NCBI RefSeq assembly: GCF_900107635.1
Contig: NZ_FNRD01000007.1
Location: forward strand, 1 to 64,000
Length of the DNA stretch: 64,000 nt
Reading direction: 5' to 3'
Source of the DNA: Flavobacterium gillisiae
Lineage (GTDB): Bacteria > Bacteroidota > Bacteroidia > Flavobacteriales > Flavobacteriaceae
Below, one piece after another: positions 36,338-46,078 of the stretch. The notes below the pieces were generated by a model. That model was not told the origin of the DNA. It did not search any database and saw only the letters and a list, made by a program, of their open reading frames with translations. The translations under genes were made by a program, and so were the position numbers. Positions within the stretch are counted from its first letter, which is position 1. Each line of letters opens with the position of its first letter.

Positions 36338-39313
36338 ATGAAACAATTTTTCCTGTTTTTACTATTGAGTGTCACCACATTTGCTGTCGCTCAAGAAGAC
36401 TTATCTGTCTCAATCATCGATTTTAATACTCAAAAACCTGTAGCTAATCTGGAGGTTTTATTAGTCAATAGTTCCCGTAATAGTAGTTTACAACAAATTT
36501 CTAATGCACAAGGGAAAGTAACTTTTAGAGGAATCCCTGCTTTAGATGGTTACCAAGTTGTTTTTGAAGGAACATTAATTTACGCTGCACAAAAATCAGA
36601 ATTAATTAGTGTGCGTTCGAATCAAGCGCCAAATGTTACTTTGGTATTAGCACCAAAAGAATCTAACGAGTTAAATGAAGTGGTAATTACGAAAGGAGCA
36701 ACTGCTAAAATTAACCGTCGGGATGCCGAAGTTTCTTTTGAAATGAAAGCATCCGAAATTCAAGAAATTCCCGTAGAAGGGCGTGATATCACAAGGGTTT
36801 TGTTTCGATTGCCCAATGTTTCGCAGGCGACAGGTTTCTATCCCGAAGCGGCAAATGTGAGTATCAATGGCGCAAGTTCTGGATATACTTCCTACTTGAT
36901 TGACGGATTAGACAATAACGAGCGATTTCTAGGTGGACAAAAATTTGCAATTCCGTCAGGATTTGTAAAAGACGTTACGGTTTTAACCAGTAATTTTTCG
37001 GCTGAATACGGTTTGACAGGAAGCGGAATCATAAATATTACGCCACGTTCAGGATCTAATGAAACTACAGGAGAAGTGTTCTTTATTACAAGACCTGGAC
37101 CATCAATTGATGGAAAGTCTAGTTTTGCTCAGAGAGATTTGTCAGGAAACCAAGTTAAAAACGGTTTTGCTCGCTATCAAACCGGTGCGGGAATAGGAGG
37201 CGCTTTAGTAAAAGACAAAACATTCTATTATGTCAATTTTGAACATACAACTGATATCAAAGATAACTTGTTAAATGTACCTCAATTAGGCGTTACAGAA
37301 ACCGTAAGAGGAACGAATACATTCAACTATTTTTCGTCGAAAATTGATCAGATTTGGAATCCAAACTTCAACTCTTCCTTGCGGGCAAACGTAGGCGTAA
37401 TCGATATTGAAAGACAAGGTGGCGGACTCGAGGGCGGTTCTACTTTTAAATCAGCAGGGAATACACAGCAACGCAATAGTATTTTATTGGCTTTAAAAAA
37501 CAGCTATAAATTTGGAAATTTTTCTGGAGAAACAAATGTACAATACAGCCGTTTTAGATGGAATTATGCCAAACCTTTTAATCCAAATAGTTCGCAAGTA
37601 ACAGTTTTAGGCGTGAATGATGAAACATTAGGCGTTATTGGAAATCCAGGTTATGTTTTTGATGCTATCGAAAATACAATTCAGTTGCAACAAAAAGTAA
37701 AGTATTACACAGAGAATCATACCGTTAAAGCAGGTCTTAATTTTATTAGAGGTGATCATCAATTATTTGGAGGCGGAAATCCAGTAGGTAATTACCGTGT
37801 AAAATTGAATCAAAACCAAATTGATGTTATTAAAAACAGTGGTGTAGGAGGAGATTTAAATGTAAATGATATTCCGCAAGATGTTCAGGTATTGAATTAT
37901 AATATAGAATTGCGACCAACTTCTTTTGGGAAAAATCAAGATATTTATTCGGCTTATATTGAAGACTTATGGTCGGTTACTAATCGATTGAATCTTACTT
38001 TAGGCTTGCGTTATGACTACGATAATTTATCAAAAGGAGGAAGTGACAAAGGGGATTACAACAACTTAGCGCCACGATTTAATTTTAATTATAAATTAGA
38101 TAATTCAAGTAGTTTGCGTGGTGGTTACGGAATCTCGTACGACAAAGTAAATTATGCTGTTTATAGTGATGCTTTGCAGCAAAATACGACTTCCCAAAGT
38201 TATAAATTAGAGCTAGAAGAATTAATACGACTGGGACTTTTACCAGCAAATACAAATATTGATCGAATTACCTATAACGGAAATTTAGCAGCTACAGTTT
38301 CTGGCGTGAATTATTTACAAGGCCCTTCAGCTGCAGATTTACAAGGACAAAGAGAGAATATATTTTCGAATGAACGAAGAATCTTAAACCCTAATGGGTA
38401 TAAAAATGCCTATACTCATGAATGGGCGTTAGGATACCAATTGCAATTAACGGACGAAAGATTGTTTTTTGTAGATGTAGTTCATAATAGAGGAGAGAAC
38501 CTGACTCGTTTGCGCAATCTGAATGCTGCGGCAGAATATCCTATTGATCCAAATAATGTAGTGATAAGAACTCAGGCGCAAGCTGATGCTTCAAGACCTA
38601 TTCCTATTACAAATGGAGGTGCTACGATCAACGGGCAAAGGGTTACCGGAATAGCTAGAAGTGTGATTGTAAGTGAAAACGAAGGGAAATCTAAGTATTA
38701 TGCCATGAGTTTTAATTATCAAAAAGCAAGAGGTACGGACGACTATTCCTACCGATTGAATTATACGTTATCATCAAGTAAAAATGATACGGACGGAATC
38801 AATTTTAGAGCCTCTGATGGGAATAATTATGCAAATGAATGGGGTCCATCTGTAAATGATAGAACACATAATATAAATGGGATTTATAGTTATTATCCTT
38901 TTAAAGGAACTACGCTTACACTGGCTGGTTTATTGCAAAGTGGCCAACCCATTAACAGAATTCCGCTTGGTTTTGGAACTACTGACCTAAATGGAGATGG
39001 TGCCAGTTTTTCTGATGCTTATCAAGGAAATAGCGACCGTTTTCCGGGAGAAAGTAGAAACAATGATCGCTTACCATGGAATACAACTTTTGATCTAGGA
39101 GTACAGCACCAAATCACGATTGCTGGAAATAATAAAATAGAATTACGTGCTGATATTTTTAACGTATTGAATGCCGAAAATTTAAGTGGATATAGTAATA
39201 ATGCGACTCAAAGTAACCAGATTCAAGGGGGTTCTAGCGCCAGTGGTTTGTTTACACAAAGAAACGCTTCGCCACCAAGACAGTTCCAGTTTGGGGTGCG
39301 TTATTTATTCTAA
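36338..39313 (+). CDS. TonB-dependent outer-membrane receptor
   Basis: The 991-residue protein has a signal peptide ending FAVAQ. Its domains are a carboxypeptidase-regulatory-like Ig domain (residues about 22-105), a plug domain (NELNEVVITKGATAKINRRDAEVSF, then SINGASSGYTSYLIDGLDNN and AEYGLTGSGIINITPRSG) and a 22-strand-type barrel ending QFQFGVRYLF. It is not of the SusC type by its N-terminal region. It should import a large or scarce ligand across the outer membrane using TonB energy. The gene order with a DUF2064 protein, a sugar-kinase-like protein and an exported nucleoside hydrolase suggests a nucleoside or related ligand. Confidence 0.92.
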   Translation: MKQFFLFLLLSVTTFAVAQEDLSVSIIDFNTQKPVANLEVLLVNSSRNSSLQQISNAQGKVTFRGIPALDGYQVVFEGTLIYAAQKSELISVRSNQAPNVTLVLAPKESNELNEVVITKGATAKINRRDAEVSFEMKASEIQEIPVEGRDITRVLFRLPNVSQATGFYPEAANVSINGASSGYTSYLIDGLDNNERFLGGQKFAIPSGFVKDVTVLTSNFSAEYGLTGSGIINITPRSGSNETTGEVFFITRPGPSIDGKSSFAQRDLSGNQVKNGFARYQTGAGIGGALVKDKTFYYVNFEHTTDIKDNLLNVPQLGVTETVRGTNTFNYFSSKIDQIWNPNFNSSLRANVGVIDIERQGGGLEGGSTFKSAGNTQQRNSILLALKNSYKFGNFSGETNVQYSRFRWNYAKPFNPNSSQVTVLGVNDETLGVIGNPGYVFDAIENTIQLQQKVKYYTENHTVKAGLNFIRGDHQLFGGGNPVGNYRVKLNQNQIDVIKNSGVGGDLNVNDIPQDVQVLNYNIELRPTSFGKNQDIYSAYIEDLWSVTNRLNLTLGLRYDYDNLSKGGSDKGDYNNLAPRFNFNYKLDNSSSLRGGYGISYDKVNYAVYSDALQQNTTSQSYKLELEELIRLGLLPANTNIDRITYNGNLAATVSGVNYLQGPSAADLQGQRENIFSNERRILNPNGYKNAYTHEWALGYQLQLTDERLFFVDVVHNRGENLTRLRNLNAAAEYPIDPNNVVIRTQAQADASRPIPITNGGATINGQRVTGIARSVIVSENEGKSKYYAMSFNYQKARGTDDYSYRLNYTLSSSKNDTDGINFRASDGNNYANEWGPSVNDRTHNINGIYSYYPFKGTTLTLAGLLQSGQPINRIPLGFGTTDLNGDGASFSDAYQGNSDRFPGESRNNDRLPWNTTFDLGVQHQITIAGNNKIELRADIFNVLNAENLSGYSNNATQSNQIQGGSSASGLFTQRNASPPRQFQFGVRYLF

Positions 39314-39367
39314 TAATAATAATCAATATCCTGCCAGTGGGTATGGCTTTGGAGGATGTTTTTAATT

Positions 39368-39452
39368 TGCGTTAGGGATAGAAGTGGTATCCTTTTGTGG
39401 AGTTTACGGAACAAAAGATATAGCGGATAGCCCGACCCTTGTGGTAACGCCC
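39368..39452. repeat. Long hairpin repeat between TonB receptor and kinase genes
   Basis: Nested pairs are visible: GCGTTA / TAACGC at the ends, GTATCC / GGATA further in and CTTTTGT / ACAAAAG around the loop. It contains atagcggatagcccgaccc, a motif typical of dispersed flavobacterial repeats. It lies between two genes of the same strand and may attenuate transcription into the kinase gene. Confidence 0.6.
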
Positions 39453-39468
39453 AAATAAAATGTAAAAT

Positions 39469-40458
39469 ATGTTTATACTAAATGCAAGTGAGCCAAAGGA
39501 ATTGGCTGCTTATTTACACCAGCAAAAATGGTTAGATAGTGATGAAACAATTGTTTCTATATCAAAACCTGGGGACGGAAATATGAATTGTGTATTGCGA
39601 ATAGAAACGGCGACGCGCTCAATTATCATCAAGCAATCGCGAGGTTATGTGGAGAAATATCCACAGGTTTTAGCGCCTGCAAATCGCGTGCTTACGGAAG
39701 GTGCTTTTTATAAAAAAATAGCATCTGTTCAAGGAGTACAGGAGATTATGCCTAAACTTTTAGGGGTTGATGGAGTGAATAATTTGATTGCTTTAGAAGA
39801 TTTAGGGAAGTCAAATGACTATACTGTTTTGTACGATTTGAAACAAAAAATACAAGAAGGGGAGTTGCAGCAATTGGTGAATTATTTGAATGGTTTGCAC
39901 CAAAGCTTTCAGAAAACGGTTGTTGATGATGAGCTGGAAAACACCGAAATGCGAAAGCTGAACTATGAGCATATTTTTGAATATCCTTTTAGAGAAGAAA
40001 ATGGTTTTGATTTAGATACGGTTCAAGAAGGGTTGCAAGCTGTGGCGATGCCTTATAAAAAAGACACTGAATTGAAGCAAAAAATTGAGCGTTTGGGGTC
40101 TTTATATCTGTCAAAAGGGAAATACTTATTGCAAGGCGATTATTATCCGGGGAGTTGGTTAAAAACGGCGGATGGAATTAAGGTGATCGACCCTGAGTTT
40201 TGCTTTTATGGCTTACGCGAATTCGATCTCGGAGTTTTTTTAGCGCATATGTATTTAACGCAGCAAAAAGAATCTACTATCACTTTTATAAAAGAAAACT
40301 ACTATTCTTTTGAGGAATTAAACACGACCATTTTAAATGGTTTTATAGGAACAGAAATAATGCGTAGGTTGATAGGATTAGCACAATTGCCTTTAAAAAT
40401 GGAATTGAAAACTAAAGCAGCTTTATTAGCGTTTGCTAGAGATTTAATTTTAAAATAA
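39469..40458 (+). CDS. Methylthioribose/aminoglycoside kinase-like phosphotransferase
   Basis: The 329-residue protein has an MtnK-like start: SISKPGDGNMNCVLRIE (glycine-rich loop) and SIIIKQSRGYVEKYPQV (lysine). YLLQGDYYPGSW corresponds to the HGD-type catalytic loop, with glutamine in place of histidine, and DPEFCFYGLREFDLGVFLAH supplies the metal-binding aspartate. It is a small-molecule kinase of the choline/aminoglycoside/methylthioribose superfamily. Substrate likeness to 5-methylthioribose is a guess from the start motif. It lies 6 bases before the nucleoside hydrolase gene, which fits a salvage pair. Confidence 0.7.
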   Translation: MFILNASEPKELAAYLHQQKWLDSDETIVSISKPGDGNMNCVLRIETATRSIIIKQSRGYVEKYPQVLAPANRVLTEGAFYKKIASVQGVQEIMPKLLGVDGVNNLIALEDLGKSNDYTVLYDLKQKIQEGELQQLVNYLNGLHQSFQKTVVDDELENTEMRKLNYEHIFEYPFREENGFDLDTVQEGLQAVAMPYKKDTELKQKIERLGSLYLSKGKYLLQGDYYPGSWLKTADGIKVIDPEFCFYGLREFDLGVFLAHMYLTQQKESTITFIKENYYSFEELNTTILNGFIGTEIMRRLIGLAQLPLKMELKTKAALLAFARDLILK

Positions 40459-40464
40459 AATGAC

Positions 40465-41427
40465 ATGAAGAATAAAATACTACTTTTTGCATTACTGCTT
40501 ACCGCATCAGTGCAAGCACAAACTAAAGTGTGGTTTGATACGGATCTTATGATTGGGATGCCAGATAAAACGCCACGTGAAGTTGATGACGGAATCACCT
40601 TGATTATGGCTCTGAAGCAACCTCAAATCGAAATTGTAGGAATCAGTTCGATTACTTATGTAGATTACAGCTACGATGTGATTCATAAAATCCTAAAATG
40701 GCACAATAGAGGTGCGGAAATTCCAGTGTATAAAGGATCAGCTTTCGCCAATGATTTAGGAATAGAAAATGATGGAACCAGAGCGTTATATGAAGCTTTG
40801 AAAAAAGAGAAGTTGACTATTTTAGCATTAGGACCCATGACTAATATTGCGACATTGATTCAGAATCATCCCGATATTATTCCGCAAATTGAGAAAATTT
40901 CTATTTGCGCAGCGCGAACTCCAGGACTGCCTTTTAATCCAGGAAACGGAAAATTGAATGTGTTTGACTACAATTATGAGTTTGATTATAAATCGATGGA
41001 TGTGGTATTAAATTCGTCTATTCCGCTAGTTTTTGCGGGTTATGAGCCAAGTTCTTACACGTTTATTGGTAATGTTGATTTGGCTAGTTTAGATCAAAAT
41101 GAAGAAGCTGATAAATGGTTGTTTGATGTAGTTCAGCCTTGGATGGAGAAAAACGAAAAATATTTTGGTGTGAGAGGCTTTATTCCTTTTGACTGTTCGA
41201 CTTTAGGAGTGATAACGCATCCAGAATATTTTACGTACTACAAGGATATTCCCATTAAAGTAAATTATAGAAAAAATGATGCGTTGCAAGTACAACCAAA
41301 TGTTCCATTTAAAAACTTCCTAGAAGTATCGTATAAATACAAATCCAAAAAGAAGGTAGATTATGCAATCAGAGCGCTTCAAGGTTTTGAAGAAAAGATA
41401 TTAGAGACATTAAGCGTAAAAAACTAA
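40465..41427 (+). CDS. Exported inosine-uridine-type nucleoside hydrolase
   Basis: The 320-residue protein has a signal peptide ending SVQAQ. The N-terminal calcium-binding aspartates are in VWFDTDLMIGMPD and REVDDGIT, and ILALGPMTNIATLI and NVFDYNYEFDYKSM follow, as in the IU-nucleoside hydrolase family. It cleaves the glycosidic bond of a nucleoside to base plus sugar. Because it is exported, the cleavage would be periplasmic. It forms a two-gene pair with the kinase gene upstream and follows a TonB receptor. Confidence 0.85.
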   Translation: MKNKILLFALLLTASVQAQTKVWFDTDLMIGMPDKTPREVDDGITLIMALKQPQIEIVGISSITYVDYSYDVIHKILKWHNRGAEIPVYKGSAFANDLGIENDGTRALYEALKKEKLTILALGPMTNIATLIQNHPDIIPQIEKISICAARTPGLPFNPGNGKLNVFDYNYEFDYKSMDVVLNSSIPLVFAGYEPSSYTFIGNVDLASLDQNEEADKWLFDVVQPWMEKNEKYFGVRGFIPFDCSTLGVITHPEYFTYYKDIPIKVNYRKNDALQVQPNVPFKNFLEVSYKYKSKKKVDYAIRALQGFEEKILETLSVKN

Positions 41428-41580
41428 CAAAACTTTAAGGTTTGTTTGAAAACCAAAATTATAAATCAGCCGTATATTACAATAGATTCATTTATGAAAG
41501 GAGCAAGCCTATGATCGCTAGCAAAATCAATAATGATGACGGAGTTAAATAGATTCGATAAAACAAATAAATGCGAGCAA

Positions 41581-42213
41581 ATGAAAATTAAATTAGCAAG
41601 TTACGTAGTCGTGTTGTTTACAATTTTAAGTTGTAATGCACAAACAAAGAAGTTGTCTTTAGAACCTAAAAACGGGAAAGCAATTGCTGTTTTTGCTGAG
41701 GGTTGTTTCTGGTGCAGTGAACACGTTTTTGAAGCTGTAGTAGGTGTAGACGAAGCGGTTTCGGGATACTCTGGAGGATCAATGAAGAATCCTTCTTATG
41801 AGGAAGTAGGGTCGAATAGAACAGGTCATGCTGAGGCTGTAGCCGTGTATTATGATCCGAAGATTGTTTCATTTAAGGAATTAGTAGATGTGTTTTTTGC
41901 ATCACAAGATCCTACAACACCCAATCAGCAAGGACCAGACAAGGGTTCGTCCTATCGTTCGATTGCCTTTTACAAAAATGCATCTGAGAAAAAGATAATC
42001 GAAGACAAAATTAAGGAACTTACCGCCAATAAAGTTTTTGCCAATCCGATTGTTACAGAGGTAAAGCCCGTTATGGCCTTTTATGCAGCAGAGGATTACC
42101 ACCAAGACTATGTTAAAATTAATCCCAATCAGCCTTATGTGAAAGGTGTTTCAGTACCGCGATACAACAAGTTTAAAAAAACATATAAAGGAAAGTTAAA
42201 ACCTAATCATTAA
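41581..42213 (+). CDS. msrA: Peptide methionine sulfoxide reductase A, lipoprotein
   Basis: The start was chosen at 41581 because a lipoprotein signal begins there (MKIKLASYVVVLFTILSCNAQ); the in-frame ATG 48 bases upstream precedes no signal. The catalytic motif GCFWCSEHVFE lies near residue 46, with GYSGG, ASQDPTTPNQQGPDKGSSYRS and EDYHQDY in order as in MsrA. It reduces the S-form of methionine sulfoxide in proteins. Here it should act outside the cytoplasm. It is 4 bases upstream of msrB. Confidence 0.95.
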   Translation: MKIKLASYVVVLFTILSCNAQTKKLSLEPKNGKAIAVFAEGCFWCSEHVFEAVVGVDEAVSGYSGGSMKNPSYEEVGSNRTGHAEAVAVYYDPKIVSFKELVDVFFASQDPTTPNQQGPDKGSSYRSIAFYKNASEKKIIEDKIKELTANKVFANPIVTEVKPVMAFYAAEDYHQDYVKINPNQPYVKGVSVPRYNKFKKTYKGKLKPNH

Positions 42214-42217
42214 AATT

Positions 42218-42763
42218 ATGAAACGATACCAACAACTCTTAGTTCTGCCCGTAATAGCCTTTGGCTTTATAGCATGTATGCAAGCAAATAAAAGTGAAAA
42301 AGTAATCGCTGCATCTACAGAAACTACAATGCAACAGCAACCCGTTTTGTCATTGACAGATACCTCGTTGAAGAAAGTGGTGAAAACGGATGCCGAATGG
42401 AAGAAGGTGCTTACAGACAATCAATATTACGTTTTGCGTAAAAAAGGAACAGAGCGCCCTTATCAAAATGAATTTAATGACAACCATAAAAAAGGAAACT
42501 ATTTTTGTGCTGCTTGTAAATTGCCTTTGTTTTCATCTAAAACAAAATTTAATTCAGGTACTGGATGGCCAAGTTTTTATGATGTGATTAATCAAAATCG
42601 AGTAAAAGAAGTGGTTGATAAAAGTCTGGGAATGGTACGTGGCGAAATTGTTTGTGCACGTTGCGAAGGGCATTTAGGACATCTATTTGACGATGGTCCT
42701 AATCCTACTGGATTGAGATACTGCATGAATTCGGCAGCGATGCTATTTCAGGAATCAAAATAA
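42218..42763 (+). CDS. msrB: Peptide methionine sulfoxide reductase B, lipoprotein
   Basis: The 181-residue protein has a lipoprotein signal (AFGFIACMQ). The MsrB domain has its zinc cysteines (NYFCAACKLPLF and VCARCEGHLGHLF), FNSGTGWPSFYD and the catalytic cysteine in RYCMNSAAM. It reduces the R-form of methionine sulfoxide, complementing MsrA, which is encoded just upstream. Both are predicted exported, so they form a periplasmic or outer-membrane repair pair. A strong bidirectional terminator follows (42789-42826). Confidence 0.95.
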   Translation: MKRYQQLLVLPVIAFGFIACMQANKSEKVIAASTETTMQQQPVLSLTDTSLKKVVKTDAEWKKVLTDNQYYVLRKKGTERPYQNEFNDNHKKGNYFCAACKLPLFSSKTKFNSGTGWPSFYDVINQNRVKEVVDKSLGMVRGEIVCARCEGHLGHLFDDGPNPTGLRYCMNSAAMLFQESK

Positions 42764-42788
42764 ATAGTGGTTAATTATTTAGTTCAAA

Positions 42789-42826
42789 AAAAGGGCGTTG
42801 GTTTTATTTAAAACTAACGCCCTTTT
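42789..42826. terminator. Bidirectional terminator between msrB and the dehalogenase gene
   Basis: AAAAGGGCGTTGGTTTT and the arm at 42810-42826 form a 17-bp stem with a single G-U pair, flanked by A and T runs. It serves two convergent genes. Confidence 0.85.
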
Positions 42827-42845
42827 GAGTTTTTATAGGACTGGA

Positions 42846-43535
42846 TTATTTGGTATAAGCCGCAACTAATTGTTCTGCCATCGCTAGAATATCATTAGCT
42901 ACATAATTAGGCTTGCTGGATAAACTGTATAGTGACTGCCCTTCACGGGCAATAAAACCAGTTGCTAAACCCGCATGTGAGGCACCTGCCAAATCCCAAC
43001 CATGTGCGGCAATCATAAGCATTTCTTCAGGTTGTACAGCTAGTTCTTTTGCCGCCCATAAATAGGTTGTTATTTCAGGTTTGTATTTTTTAAGGCTATC
43101 AATGCTCAATGTCTGTTCAAAATAATCGGTCAAATTTGAATTGATTAACTGTTGTTTTAACGCATGAGGTGGAGAATTGGTCAATGTAGCCAATCTAAAA
43201 CCATTATCCTTTAAGAGCTGTAAACCTTTCTCAACATCTGGATATGCTTCTAATGTTTTAATTGTCGAAAGGGCTTCTTTTATTTCATCTTCGTCTACTT
43301 TTTTATTCATTGAGGTAGCTGCCATTCCTAATGTAGCTGCGGCAATTGTACCAAAGTCATGATACTCATTGATACTATTCGATACAGTGGAGTAGTGCAA
43401 TAACATACCAAACCATATTCGGAAGCCCAACTCATTACCAAGTAATTCATTAACTGCTTTTTTTAAAGGAGTCATGTCCAGTAAAGTTTCGTTTACATCA
43501 AAAACTAATACAGGTTTACTTTTTTGTATATTCAT
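42846..43535 (-). CDS. Haloacid dehalogenase type II (HAD superfamily)
   Basis: The 229-residue protein starts with the nucleophile motif VLVFDVNETLLD (HAD motif I). LATLTNSPPHALKQQL (motif II with the threonine and asparagine typical of L-2-haloacid dehalogenases), KKYKPEITTYLWAAKEL (motif III lysine) and a final AAHGWDLAGASHAGLATGFI follow. The family hydrolyses short 2-haloacids, though many members are generic phosphatases. It lies 14 bases upstream of the stop of the GH-like gene and may share its transcript. Confidence 0.85.
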   Translation of the reverse strand: MNIQKSKPVLVFDVNETLLDMTPLKKAVNELLGNELGFRIWFGMLLHYSTVSNSINEYHDFGTIAAATLGMAATSMNKKVDEDEIKEALSTIKTLEAYPDVEKGLQLLKDNGFRLATLTNSPPHALKQQLINSNLTDYFEQTLSIDSLKKYKPEITTYLWAAKELAVQPEEMLMIAAHGWDLAGASHAGLATGFIAREGQSLYSLSSKPNYVANDILAMAEQLVAAYTK

Positions 43536-43549
43536 TTTTTAATTTTAAA

Positions 43550-44578
43550 TTATTTGTACCATTTTTTGATGGTTTCGAGGGCAGGTTTTTCCTGCGGAGT
43601 GTAATCAACATTGTTTTTTTTCTCTTTATGATAATCATCAGCATACCATTTCCAAGCAAATCCTCCTGCAAACCAGGCTTTTTTTGTTAAGGTTTGAAAT
43701 AAGGATTCATAGGCATTGGCTTGCGCCAAATTATTAATGCTATTTTGACTTTCAGTCCAAGGCTCTTTGGCCGCTTTATCTGAATTGCGATAGCCAAATT
43801 CTGTAAAGAGTATTTTCTTGTTTATTTTGGCATGAAGCTTTTCCATTTTTACAATGTGTTGCTCCCAAGCTTTATTAAGGTCGGCTACTGCAGGTGTTGT
43901 AGCATCGGATAAAGGGAAATAGGCGTCAATCCCAATGTAATCCAACTCATTCCAAAAAGGGACTTTGTCAAAATCATCCCAATTTGCGGCATAGGTTAGT
44001 TTGCCCGAGTATATTTTTCTAATTTTCTGGATTAGCTGTGACCAGTATTGGGGGCGTTTTGCAACAGCGTTTCCTAATTCGGTACCAAAACAAAAGAGTG
44101 CTATGTTTTCATTTTGGGCTAGTTGAGCAAAGTCAAGTATATATTTCTCATAATCGGCTTCCCATTTTTTCCACTCAGCATCAGTTGAAAAATCCAAATC
44201 TCCAGTATAGAAATTATGGTTTACCCAAAGATGAGGTTTTAGCATTACGGTCATTTTATAATCAAGGGCAAGTTGATTACTGGCGATAATTCCTTCTGTT
44301 CTTTCGCCCCACCATTGTCTTTTGTTATTATAATGTACAGAGGCATCTTCTACATCAACAAAAGCGTACGGAATTAGAGATATCGAATTGATATTATACG
44401 ATTTCAATTCCTCAAAAGTGGTGTTTTTTAATTCTTTTATGGGCGCGACTAAATTCATTCCTTTATATTCTAATTTAGCCACAGTAGGTATTTCAGTGAC
44501 AGTATTGAAATGATAAAAAGAATATCCACTACCAATTATCAGCAAAAATGCGGCGAGTATAAAAAAGATTTTTTTCAT
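43550..44578 (-). CDS. Membrane-anchored GH113-like TIM-barrel glycoside hydrolase
   Basis: The start was chosen at 44578 (MKKIFFILAAFLLIIGSGYSFY), which gives an N-terminal signal or anchor; the longer ORF start adds 28 residues without one. The mature part has TIM-barrel features with two glutamates in LFCFGTELGNA and ILFTEFGYRN, matching GH113-like domains. NYNIYSISLIPYAF-type strands and GGFAWKWYADDY at the end support the fold. GH113 enzymes cleave beta-mannans; the substrate here is not certain. It is exported and located next to a dehalogenase gene. Confidence 0.7.
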   Translation of the reverse strand: MKKIFFILAAFLLIIGSGYSFYHFNTVTEIPTVAKLEYKGMNLVAPIKELKNTTFEELKSYNINSISLIPYAFVDVEDASVHYNNKRQWWGERTEGIIASNQLALDYKMTVMLKPHLWVNHNFYTGDLDFSTDAEWKKWEADYEKYILDFAQLAQNENIALFCFGTELGNAVAKRPQYWSQLIQKIRKIYSGKLTYAANWDDFDKVPFWNELDYIGIDAYFPLSDATTPAVADLNKAWEQHIVKMEKLHAKINKKILFTEFGYRNSDKAAKEPWTESQNSINNLAQANAYESLFQTLTKKAWFAGGFAWKWYADDYHKEKKNNVDYTPQEKPALETIKKWYK

Positions 44579-44700
44579 AACAGTAAAGTTACTTATTAAA
44601 AAAGGGGATACTAACTTCTGTGAAAATTTTAAGATTTTTTTCAGATTTTGAAGAGATGACATGAGTTTTTCGGGTCTTAGACGGAATAACTAAAAGTCTA

Positions 44701-45765
44701 TTACTGTGAAATAACACTCTTTGTAACTCTGTGCAGGGATTCTAATTTGTTTTGCCACATTTTTGTAATTCGTTTTAAGATACTTCGTTTCAATAAACGG
44801 CCCAAGAATGTATATTCTAGGTACAAGCTCAGACTAACTTCAGTGGTATTGAAGTCTAGGGAGTGTAATTTTACGAGGTAATAGAATTTTCGAAGCAAAA
44901 TCATTCCCTCCGTTTTTTCACCATAAATCAAGCTGTCTTTTGAAGGTCGGCTAATTGTCTCAAATTTTAAAGTCCCTAGTTTTAAAACACAATTGTGCTC
45001 TGTACCCACACGGTTGACTTCGTTTTCATCAAACTCAACTCTCATTACTTCTTTATCCCAGATATGGCGGTATTTTAACTCACTTAAGTAGCGGTGAATC
45101 GTTTGTATATTGGCATTAAACGTTTTATTTATTGTAGCATCAGGAATGGTGATGTCCTCATTTTTCTCTGCTTCTATCTCTGAGTCTTTTGCTACTTTGA
45201 GTTTGATATTATCTAAAATTTTGTAGAAATAATTTAAATTTTGTAAATCATATATCTCCGTTTTTTTTGTCCAACTTTCTATCATATTGTCCTGATACAA
45301 CATATACATGTTCTCAGTAAATAAAACATATTCTTGAACAGGTATTTGATTTTTTAGTAATCGATGAATCTGGATGACTTCTCGTCCATAAGGTTTAATA
45401 ATATTTTTGACTTTTATCATCGTTAGTTCACCATAATGAACTAAGAATTTAAGGTCTAAATCGATGGTAGTTTTACAGGAACCGCAAGTACAAATTCGTT
45501 TTGTATCATATTCTTTTGTGTGTCTATGAAATTCCTCCAGCATTGTTTCTGTTTGTTGCATCAACTCTTTATAGCTGGGAATTTTTGTACTAAACATGAA
45601 CAGCGCATCCCCTTCGATTTCTACGAGCTGGAGTTCGAGTGGATTGTTATCAAGTAAAAGCTCGAGCAATTCAGCTATTATATGAATGCTGTGTTCTATT
45701 TCTGTATCATTTACAAAATTCGAAAAGCCACTTATATCAGGCATAAAATATAGTGCTTCAGCCAT
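44701..45765 (-). CDS. DUF2652 protein (cyclase-like N-terminal half)
   Basis: The 354-residue cytoplasmic protein has an N-terminal DUF2652 half: YFMPDISGFSNFVNDTEIEHSIHII, then VEIEGDALFMFST, reminiscent of the class III nucleotide cyclase fold with its metal-binding aspartates D and the EGDA strand. A CTCGSCKTTIDL segment may bind a metal. The second half (residues about 205-354) reads like a SRPBCC-type lipid-binding domain (TFNANIQTIHRYLSELKYRHIWDKEVMR). No activity is proved. The gene stands alone. Confidence 0.75.
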   Translation of the reverse strand: MAEALYFMPDISGFSNFVNDTEIEHSIHIIAELLELLLDNNPLELQLVEIEGDALFMFSTKIPSYKELMQQTETMLEEFHRHTKEYDTKRICTCGSCKTTIDLDLKFLVHYGELTMIKVKNIIKPYGREVIQIHRLLKNQIPVQEYVLFTENMYMLYQDNMIESWTKKTEIYDLQNLNYFYKILDNIKLKVAKDSEIEAEKNEDITIPDATINKTFNANIQTIHRYLSELKYRHIWDKEVMRVEFDENEVNRVGTEHNCVLKLGTLKFETISRPSKDSLIYGEKTEGMILLRKFYYLVKLHSLDFNTTEVSLSLYLEYTFLGRLLKRSILKRITKMWQNKLESLHRVTKSVISQ

Positions 45766-46014
45766 ATTTTTTTATTTGAAGTTTAGTACTAGTAATTTAA
45801 GATTTTATTTACTTGTATTATCCTTTTTAGCTAAATATTTTAATACCCAAATGCAATACTTATTGAAGTCTAGGAGTGATTATACATCCTCACTATTTTA
45901 CATAGCGTAAAGACATACCTAACAAAATATGGTAAAGAACGCTTGTTTAGAAGTTTTTCGTAAGTAGGTTGAACTATAAGAGCAGTTTACTATTTTGAAG
46001 AAAATAGTAGAAAT
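45766..46014. other. Gene-free interval
   Basis: AT-rich DNA between the DUF2652 and hybrid-kinase genes with no clear feature other than the terminator at its right edge (46015-46044). Confidence 0.3.
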
Positions 46015-46044
46015 ATAAAGCGCGACTACCTAGTCGCGCTTTAT
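46015..46044. terminator. Terminator after the hybrid histidine kinase gene
   Basis: ATAAAGCGCGACTA (46015-46028) and its exact reverse complement (46031-46044) are separated by CC, giving a 14-bp stem rich in GC at its core with A/T flanks. Confidence 0.8.
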
Positions 46045-46078
46045 TTATTATTATAAAAAAAAAATAATTTAGCTTAAT

